A stretch of DNA of 64,000 nt from Hygrocybe punicea (Eukaryota > Basidiomycota > Agaricomycetes > Agaricales > Hygrophoraceae), in NCBI GenBank assembly GCA_963556145.1, contig OY744461.1, positions 7,078,891 through 7,142,890 on the forward strand, read 5' to 3'. Below are positions 57,452 through 64,000 of the stretch, one piece after another. The stretch's first letter is position 1, and every line of letters begins with the position of its first letter. The position numbers were made by a program, and so were the translations under genes. Below the pieces are notes generated by a model, which did no database searches, was not told the DNA's origin, and was given only the letters and a program-made list of their open reading frames with translations.

Positions 57452-57860
57452 GTCCTCACCATGGTTGTCCCATGCTATTCCTGTCCCGTTGTGTTCACCA
57501 TCTTCGTCGTTCCTGTCATCTTTGTGATCCCTCATCCCCATTCTTGTCCTTGTGGTTACAGTGATCCCATCATTTGCCTCCTTGGTGCTGGCTGGCCAGG
57601 GCAGTGGGATGTGCCAGTAGTCATATTATATGAATGTAAAAAAAAACTCACAGTAGCATGGGTGAACCACCCATGCCCAGTGCAACCCTTGTTGTAGTGA
57701 ATGTGGCCTTTGTAGATATGGATTCAGGGTGTGCAAGTCCTTGTCGTTGGGGTGAAAACCCAAAACTCAGCTTGTTTGTATGTATGTACACAAAACACTA
57801 TAGGTACTGTATAGTATCTATAAAAGGGAGTGTACTTAGTGTTGCCTGAACTCAGCTGGT

Positions 57861-58013
57861 CAGAAAAAGCTGATCCTGGTCCTGCATTTCTGGTGCACAA
57901 CCAGGTTTCTCATAGGCCTAAAATTGGAAGCTATAGGCCATAGCTTCCAATTTTAGGCCTATGAGAAACCTGGTTGTGCACCAGAAATGCAGGACCAGGA
58001 TCAGCTTTTTCTG
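57861..58013. repeat. perfect palindrome, 74-bp arms with 5-bp spacer
   Basis: 57861-57934 (CAGAAAAAGCTGATCC...GAAGCTAT) is the exact reverse complement of 57940-58013, separated only by AGGCC. No mismatch found. There is no coding signal. RNA from either strand would form a long hairpin. Confidence 0.93.
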
Positions 58014-58925
58014 GAGGGGAATGCAGAAGGAAGAGAGATGAAGGAAAACAGAAGAATACGTGCTCACAGAGATATAGATCTCTACATCGTCAACTTGCAC
58101 CATCATTCTTCATTGTTGGGGCCTGTCTTGGTCATTGCACTGCGCTAGATTGAGCCAGTGTGGGCTGGCAGGCATTTGGATGCACAGCGTTGTTGGTTGG
58201 CCAGCACAGTGAAACAACATTTGTAAGTAAAAACTAAAATGTGCATGCCCCATGTTGCTGGGAAGCGTTGGCCTTGCTACACCAGCAGACTGTTCTCTTT
58301 GGGGGTATACCCGGGTATAGGTCAGGGTGTTATAGCCTTATAGGTAACCTTTGGCAAGCGGCTCGTCTGTGGGCCATGGTATAGGCAGTACAATTGTCAA
58401 CCATGTGTGCTGGTTTGCCTGGGCACATTGGTGGGTGTCGGGTGGTTCTTTGTTGTCCTATCCATTTTTGTCACTGTTGCCATGTGTCTGGCCTGCTTGT
58501 GCTGCTGGCTAGGGAGAATGATAGTATGCACATAAACGACAAACAAGCTGCCAAAAGAAAAGATAATATGACATACCTTCCTTTCCTGTCCCCTCTCCAT
58601 CATTCCCAAATCATCCATTACCTTGCCAGCCATCTTCTCCATTTGGCCTACATCACGCTGAAAGCCCACAAAAAAAGAAGGGGAAAGCGAAGTTGTTTAC
58701 CTTTTACTTTATTGCCCATGGTAGGTTGAGTGGTGGTGCCGGTACCAGCACCTAGTGTTGCCACGGCTTGGCTAGCTGGTCAGCCAGCTATGCAAGCTGC
58801 GGCTACGGCTACAGCTGCGGCTCAAGCCAGCTTAAGCTGCTAGCTGCAGCTCAAGCCAACTAGCCACAGCTCAAGCCGACTATGTGCTGCTCAATCATCA
58901 GGGGGGGACAGTCACCACACCATCA

Positions 58926-58979
58926 ACCTCGCAAAGGCCATGTCCATGTCAATTGACATGGTACCGCCATTTGCGAGGT
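58926..58979. repeat. dyad shared by hAT-type elements (first copy in D)
   Basis: Centred on TCAATTGA (58949-58956) with arms ACCTCGCAAA and TTTGCGAGGT, flanked by complementary CATG. Confidence 0.78.
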
Positions 58980-59017
58980 GAATAGACGTGTTGTCGTCCA
59001 GGTATTCCTTGCCAGAT

Positions 59018-59073
59018 ACCTCACGAACGTCATCCATGCATCAATTGATGCAGTCCATGCTCATTCGCAAGGT
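59018..59073. repeat. dyad shared by hAT-type elements (second copy in D)
   Basis: Centred on TCAATTGA (59041-59048), core ATGCATCAATTGATGCA, arms ACCTCACGAA and TTCGCAAGGT. Confidence 0.75.
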
Positions 59074-60259
59074 GTGATGGCTTGGAGGGGGAGGGGGCTT
59101 GCAACAGGGAGAGGGGAGAGACTCCCTGCCCCTGCTGTTCTCACCCCATCCATCCTCCTCATCACCCTCGTTGTTGCCTGCCATCAGCCACTGGGTTGGC
59201 GTTGACGTGGTTGTGGTCATGATCTGGGTGGTTAGCAGATGTCAATGGGAATGTATGTTTGGCATGTACCTGGGCCGTTAGGTGGGTGCACCACCCTCCC
59301 AACCTAACTCTCCACTGTTGTTGCCTGGTTGTTGGGTTGTTGCCATGCCATGTGGGTGGTGGCGACATGGGCATTGGTCATGGTCACGGTCATGTTGTGG
59401 CACCTTCTGCTGGTCCAATTTCCATGGTTCTTGCAGGATACGTGAGAGGTGGTGGGAGATGGGGAGATGGTGGGAGATGGTGGTGGTGGGTTGTGTTGTT
59501 CGTCCTCATCGTCACCGGTGCTGTAAGAAAGTGAGCTGTCAGCATATTTTGAAGCCAGTCGATCTCAGACTTCAAACTCAGTTTTAAATTTATTTTGCAC
59601 GCAGTAAGTTTATAATATTAATTTGTGGTTTCAATCATTTAATTTGAGAGCAAATACACATACTGGACTTGTGATAGATACACCGGCTAGCCGGCTGAAT
59701 AGTCGTGGCTAACAGCTACAGGAAATACTGTAGCTGCAGCCATAGCCGGTTTGTAGCCTAGCTGAGCTGGTCACAAGCCAAGCCAATTTGGCGGCTTGGC
59801 TACGGCTGGTAGCCAGCTTCTAGCCATAGCCGTGGCAACACTACTGGCGCCTCTCCCAGGTGGATAGCCTCCAGTTCTAGTATCGAAACCCCTGTTGCTA
59901 CTGTCATCGTCATTGTCGAGCGAGGAGCTGCGCATGGAGGAGGAAAATGAACTGTACCAAACACAGACAAATGCTGGACTTAAGAATTTCATTAAGTCGA
60001 CAAGATTTACTTAGTTGATTATATAGTACAAAATATCTAGTGACTGTGGGTAGGACTGGGCAAGACTGTAACACCACCAAAGTACCTGTGTAGAAGGAGA
60101 GGTTGCCTGTCCTCCGCTACATAGAGTGACAGGCATTCTATCCAGATCTATACAATGCTTTACAAATTTGGGTGGTCTATAAGAGTCTATATGCATCTAT
60201 GGATTACTATGGCTTTGACAGGTATCTACATCATTATATACCAACTCAGCTGTTTCGCT

Positions 60260-60720
60260 GATGCAGCATATGTCAAGGTCTGCCAGGATGCTATGATGAA
60301 CTTCAGTCCCCCTTTGACAGTAATTCTGTCTGCCCTGGCCCCCAGCACAACCTCACCAACCGCCTCTATTTCAAGGGCGATCACACTGTCCTCTTCATCC
60401 ACTGTGTTCACTGCAACTGGTTCCCCTGCGCCAGATACAACTGATGTGACTATTAGTGCAACTGATCCCAATATTGTTTACACAGGCAACTGGGTGAACA
60501 AAACTCCCATTTGTCCTTCAAGCTCATCCTCCAAGCAGTGCCAAGGCTCTGGAAACTCAATATCATACATGTTTACTGGTTAGTCATGCTTGTTTGGCAC
60601 CCTGTCCATCACCACAGAAATATACTTTCACCTTTTGACACATAGGTATTGGGATATCGGGCAGAACCAAAATTCTGGAAGATATCATGTTGAACTTGGT
60701 GTAGGTTACTCAAGATGGCT
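60260..60720 (+). pseudogene. fragment of a Ser/Thr-rich surface or membrane protein gene
   Basis: An open stretch to 60582 encodes a signal-like or Ser/Thr/Pro-rich segment (SALAPSTTSPTASISRAITL) followed by a beta-type segment VTISATDPNIVYTGNWVNKT, a pattern I associate with agaricomycete single-pass membrane proteins of unknown function (IxYTGxW). A probable intron follows (to TAG at about 60646) and then only GIGISGR before the frame breaks. No proper start codon or membrane segment is present, so this is likely a truncated copy. Confidence 0.5.
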
Positions 60721-60840
60721 TTTCAACAGCTGCGATGGGGTGCAATGTTAGCTTCATCCAAAAGGGCCTGCCATCAGGCCAACAAAATCAATTGACTCCC
60801 TTGGTGTAGTATCAGTAAAACAGGGATTCTACTTACTCAT

Positions 60841-60878
60841 CTTAATGGTCTTAGTCTCACATGAGTAAGACCATTAAG
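60841..60878. repeat. short perfect hairpin
   Basis: CTTAATGGTCTTA and TAAGACCATTAAG, 13-bp arms with a 12-base loop. It is followed by repeated GATAAGA/ACTAAGA words. No clear terminator role in a nuclear genome. Confidence 0.6.
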
Positions 60879-60959
60879 ACAACTAAGACATGATAAGACA
60901 TGATAAGATAACTAAGATAGGATAAGTAAGTACCTGCCAGTGGACTCCAATTTAGAGTC

Positions 60960-61610
60960 AGGATGGGGATGGGGATAGGAGTGTGGAGGAAAATGGAGGA
61001 GGAGAGGAAGGAGGGTGGAGAGGAGAGAGGGAGGTGGAGGGAGATGGGGATAGGAGATGAGGGATGGGGATAGGAGGATATGGATGGGGAATGGGCAGGG
61101 GTGTTGGAGGTAAAAAAGATGGAGAGAGGGGGAGGGGGGGACAAGGATGGGATGGGGATGGGGGGGGAAAGGATGGGATGGGGATGGGGGGGGAAAGGAT
61201 GAGAGGGGGAGGGGGAGGGGGACAAGGATGGGGAGGGGGAGGGGGACAAGGATGGGGAGGGGGAGGGGGACAAGGATGGGGAGGGGGAGGGGGACAAGGA
61301 TGGGGAGGGGGAGGGGGACAAGGATGGGGAGGGGGAGGGGGACAAGGATGGGGAGGGGGAGGGGGACAAGGATGGGGAGGGGGAGGGGGACAAGGATGGG
61401 GAGGGGGAGGGGGACAAGGATGGGGAGGGGGAGGGGACAAGGATGGAGAGGGGGAGGGGGACAAGGATGGGGAGGGGGAGGGGGACAAGGATGGGGAGGG
61501 GGAGGGGGACAAGGATGAGGAGGGAGGGGGACAAGGATGGGGAGGGGATGGGTGAGAGGGGTGAGAGGGGATGGGTGAGAGGGGTGAGAGGGGTGAGGGT
61601 GGGTTCTAAT
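60960..61610. repeat. G-rich minisatellite, 24-bp unit
   Basis: Core 61205-61530 is a tandem array of a 24-bp unit GATGGGGAGGGGGAGGGGGACAAG with roughly a dozen or more copies, some with one or two bases missing; the edges (60960-61205 and 61530-61610) are degenerate GGGGATG/GGAGAGG units. All G runs are on the plus strand, so it could form G-quadruplexes. Reading frames through it on both strands are artefacts of the repeat. Confidence 0.9.
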
Positions 61611-62278
61611 GAGTTCAAAAGTTGTACATCACTGCAGTGATGACAAGGTTTCCCACAAGGCTGTAATTATTGATAATTCAATTAAATCTTAGGAGCAAAA
61701 TTGGTATTACAATTTACAACTAAAAAGGTTCTGGAAATAGCAGATGGGGTAGCAGGGGCCATTGGGGTTATGGAGAAGCTGAGGGGATGGCAGGGGATAT
61801 TGGGGCAGGGAGGGATGGCAGGGGATGCTGGGGGATGGGAAGGTGATACTGCTGGAGAGAGGGATGATAGCTATTAAAAGATGGCTATCAATCCCTGACT
61901 TTCTGATTTGAGCAGAGCACTTCAGGCCCTGGGATGGATCAGGCCAGTGTAGATTTGTTTGCTTTGTTTTTGTTTTTGTTTTTGTTTTTGTTTTGGCCCT
62001 GTCCTTGATTCTGCTTTCAGTGTTTTTTTTGGTCTTTTCATGTCATGACAAATTCTGCTAAGTCCATATTTCCAAATTGAGCAAGAATTAGTCATGTGCA
62101 TTTTCAACAACTGTGCATGACACGTTCGACTTGCCCTCTCTCAAATCCAACGTGAACAAAAACCAGGCGCCCACTACAATGTAGTGGGTTGACACCCCAT
62201 CAGTAAGTTTTTATTTTACATCTCGTTTTCATTTTACTGACTAGTCCTACCTATGCCCAACCCACTCCAACACCCACA
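61611..62278. other. intergenic stretch with simple repeats
   Basis: No gene. It contains G-rich degenerate units near 61740-61850 (GGGATGGCAGGGGATxxTGGGG) and a short GTTTTT run repeated about five times at 61968-61995. It presumably includes the promoter of the dehydrogenase copy. Confidence 0.45.
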
Positions 62279-63834
62279 ATGGTCCACATGTTGCCCCTGC
62301 AGAGAATATCGCAACGGGTGTGGTCCACTTTCTTCATATATTGTCTCGGATTAGTGACTGGCTCTGCAGAGTGCACTTCATGCAATACGGAGGCTGCGAA
62401 ATGCCTACCTGCCAAGCTATCAGGGGCTTGCAACGTCATCTGCACCATATGACACTGTTGTCATAGGTGGAGGTGGGCAGGCCAATCTCGCAAAGCATGC
62501 ATGTTTTACTTCTTGACCACCTTGAATTGTAGGTCCTGGAGGATACGTAGCTGCCATCAAGGCAGCCCAGCTTGGGCTGAAAGTGTGCAATTTCCTTGGG
62601 TTTTCCCATTGCTGAATATAATTATGACATGACAGACAGCTTGCATAGAAAAATGTGGTTCTCTCAGGGGGACATGTCTGAACATCAGCTGCATCCCATC
62701 AAAAGCCATGCTGAACAACTCCCACATCTACCACCAAATGCAGCATGATCTCCAATGGCATGGCATCAATGGTGTGCATCTCAACATCCACTACATTCGT
62801 CTCACCACAAACCACTTCTAGTCTCTGGCGTATCCTTGAACCTCCCACAGATGCTCAAAGCCAAAGACCAAAGCCATCCTTGGCCTCACAAAAGGCATTG
62901 AGACACTTTTCAAACAGAATAAAGTCGACTACATCAAAGGCGCTGCGTCTTTTCTCTCCCTCTCCCCAACATGCCTCTCTGTCCAGCTCCTTGATGGCAG
63001 CGAAACTCACATTGACGCAAAGAACATTGTAATCACCACTGGATCTGAGGTCGCACGCTTCCCCAGGGGCGCCATCGAGATTTACAAGCAGCAGATTGTA
63101 AGTTCAACTGGTGCTTTGGATTTGCAGGAAGTCCCAAAGAAGCTGGTTGTTATCGGAGGTGGTATCATGGGGCTGGAGATGGGCAGTATGTGGGGATGCC
63201 TTGGTGCAGAGGTCACTGTGGTAGAGTTCCTCAGTGCAATTGGCAGCACTGGTATCAACGAGGAGATTTCGTGATTCTCCTTCCTTAGATTTCGTTGTAT
63301 TGTGCGGTTGAGTGACATTGATGGGGAACTCAAAAAGCAGTTCCAGAAAATCCTTACAAAGCAGGGAATGAAGTTTAAGCTCAAAACCAAAGTGATATCG
63401 GTGGAAAAGCAGGATGGAAAGGTGTTTGTCAAGATGGAGGCCATCAAGGGTGACAAGGAGGAAACGGCAAGTAATATTCTTCTCCTTCAATCGACAATCG
63501 TACTGATACAGTCACAGTTGGAGGTGGATGTTGTCCTAGTTGCCATTGGCCGCCGCCCATACACAGAAGGGCTAAACCTAGAAGCAATCAGTGTGGATGT
63601 GGACAACAAGGGCCACATAGTCATTGACAATCAGTTCAACACATCAGTCAAAAATATCCGGTGCATCGGGGACATCACCTTTGGCCCTATGCTAGCTCAC
63701 AAGGCTGAAGAAGAAGGTCAGTATCCCATACCGACCCTTCACAGATTGGTGGTTGTTGACAGATCATGTAGGTATCGCAACGGCTGAATTCCTCAAGTCC
63801 GGTCACGGTGTAGAGGTGGGATGGTGTAGAGGCT
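62279..63834 (+). pseudogene. lpd1: mitochondrial dihydrolipoamide dehydrogenase (E3), frameshifted copy cut by an LTR
   Basis: E3 flavoprotein of the pyruvate and 2-oxoglutarate dehydrogenase complexes in mitochondria. The copy keeps introns. It starts MVHMLPLQRISQR, splices to SALHAIRRLRNAYLPSYQGL (a presequence-like start), then YDTVVIGGG/GPGGYVAAIKAAQLGLK (FAD site), the redox-active disulphide [27 protein letters not shown], a one-base insertion near 62865 that shifts the frame, ETLFKQNKVDYIKG, KLVVIGGGIMGLEMG (NAD site), GMKFKLKTKV, VLVAIGRRPYTEGL, DITFGPMLAHKAEEE and TAEFLKSGHG. There it is interrupted at 63835 by an LTR, so the dimer interface with the catalytic His is not visible. 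Canonical residues are changed in places ([11 protein letters not shown] for the usual RGSLGGT). Because introns remain, it is a DNA-level duplicate, not a retrocopy, unless the frameshift is an assembly error. Confidence 0.85.
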
Positions 63835-64000
63835 CCAGATCGTGTGGATCCGTTTCCCCTTCATATCAGACACTGTTCCTGTCCATTCCCATTCCCGTAT
63901 CATCAATTCCGTTCAATTCCGCTCGTTTCCATCAATTCCACTCCAGATTCCGCCTCCGGAATCGTTCCTACTCAAGATGCAATGTCCCTAACGACCCGGA
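63835..64000 (+). mobile_element. LTR of the 41343 family, running off the window
   Basis: Starts TGTAGAGGCTCC, and aligns with 41343-41510 including the shared ends GAATCGTTC, TACTCAAGATGC and CTAACGACCCGGA. It is inserted within the dehydrogenase copy just after the GHG codons. Only the first 166 bases are in the window, so solo LTR or full element cannot be decided. Confidence 0.85.

Larger units (their letters stand above)
58753..59843. mobile_element. hAT-type non-autonomous element D (word GGCTAGC/AGCC)
   Basis: TIRs TAGTGTTGCCACGGCT and, on the minus strand, TAGTGTTGCCACGGCT (identical over 16 bp). Flanks CCAGCACC (58745-58752) and CTGGCGCC (59844-59851) differ at three positions, all transitions, so they are a probable decayed 8-bp duplication. 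AGCC, GGCT, TAGCC and AGCTGC words are dense at 58767-58885 and 59685-59830. Two copies of the dyad are present (58926-58979 and 59018-59073). No transposase; 1,091 bp. Confidence 0.85.

Noticed and set aside
57836..57860. TAGTGTTGCC just left of the perfect palindrome as the end of a sixth complete element
   Set aside because: No matching opposite end or 8-bp duplication could be found, so it was kept only as a remark.
60857..61618. Long open frames on both strands (up to 253 codons) in the G-rich region
   Set aside because: They are periodic readings of the 24-bp repeat (Pro-Ser or Gly-Arg strings) with open frames on both strands at once.
1..64000. tRNA, rRNA, CRISPR arrays or bacterial-type operons
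   Set aside because: None seen. The splice structure and gene content are those of a fungal nuclear genome; tRNA genes could be missed by eye.

Overview
The window looks like nuclear DNA of a filamentous basidiomycete, most likely a mushroom-forming agaricomycete. The protein genes are cut by many short introns (about 45-85 bp, GT-AG), the housekeeping proteins read as fungal (Vps15, cytosolic seryl-tRNA synthetase, Set1/COMPASS methyltransferase), and the repeats are of the mixed Ty3/gypsy, Tc1/mariner, hAT and PIF/Harbinger kind common in such genomes. All gene models were built by eye from reading frames and splice signals. No database search was possible, so family names rest on recognised motifs.

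Region 1 (about 1-25,000) is gene-dense. In order: the 5' end of vps15 (minus); a 3,125-bp Tc1/mariner-type transposon with identical 125-bp terminal inverted repeats, TA target duplications, an intact spliced transposase and a convergent passenger gene; a cytosolic seryl-tRNA synthetase (minus) divergent from a small acidic protein gene (plus); a two-membrane-segment protein (plus); set1 (minus); an isochorismatase-glutathione S-transferase fusion (minus); a Pro/Ser-rich protein (minus); an alpha/beta hydrolase (minus); and a PLOD-type glycosyltransferase-like type II membrane protein (minus). The reconstructed genes splice in frame from start to stop.

Region 2 (about 25,000-50,600) is a nest of mobile elements. 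A probable PIF/Harbinger locus, a plus-strand accessory gene plus a convergent minus-strand DDE transposase, has been broken by successive insertions: a non-autonomous LTR element (26,916-29,895), an hAT-type non-autonomous element (29,996-41,952) that itself received a Ty3/gypsy element (30,559-40,374) and a solo LTR (41,343-41,941), and a very small LTR (TRIM-like) element (42,456-44,373). Removing each insertion and one copy of its target duplication brings back one reading frame that ends at 44,587. A decayed hAT transposase (about 46,000-49,311) containing a foldback element follows. The gypsy element carries an antisense spliced gene for a coiled-coil protein with Zn2Cys6-like cysteine spacing.

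Region 3 (about 49,400-60,200) is built of non-autonomous hAT-type elements with TIRs starting TARTG. Three complete ones have perfect 8-bp target duplications (49,454-50,628; 54,203-55,012; 56,561-57,451), as does the large one in region 2; a fifth (58,753-59,843) has an imperfect duplication. Each has its own short word repeated many times at both ends. Four of the five share an internal ~56-bp dyad centred on TCAATTGA, and three share a similar intron. This combination of shared core and different termini is the most unusual signal in the window.

Region 4 (about 60,200-64,000) holds a fragment of a surface-protein-like gene, a G-rich 24-bp minisatellite, and a nearly full-length but frameshifted copy of mitochondrial dihydrolipoamide dehydrogenase interrupted at 63,835 by an LTR of the same family as the solo LTR at 41,343.
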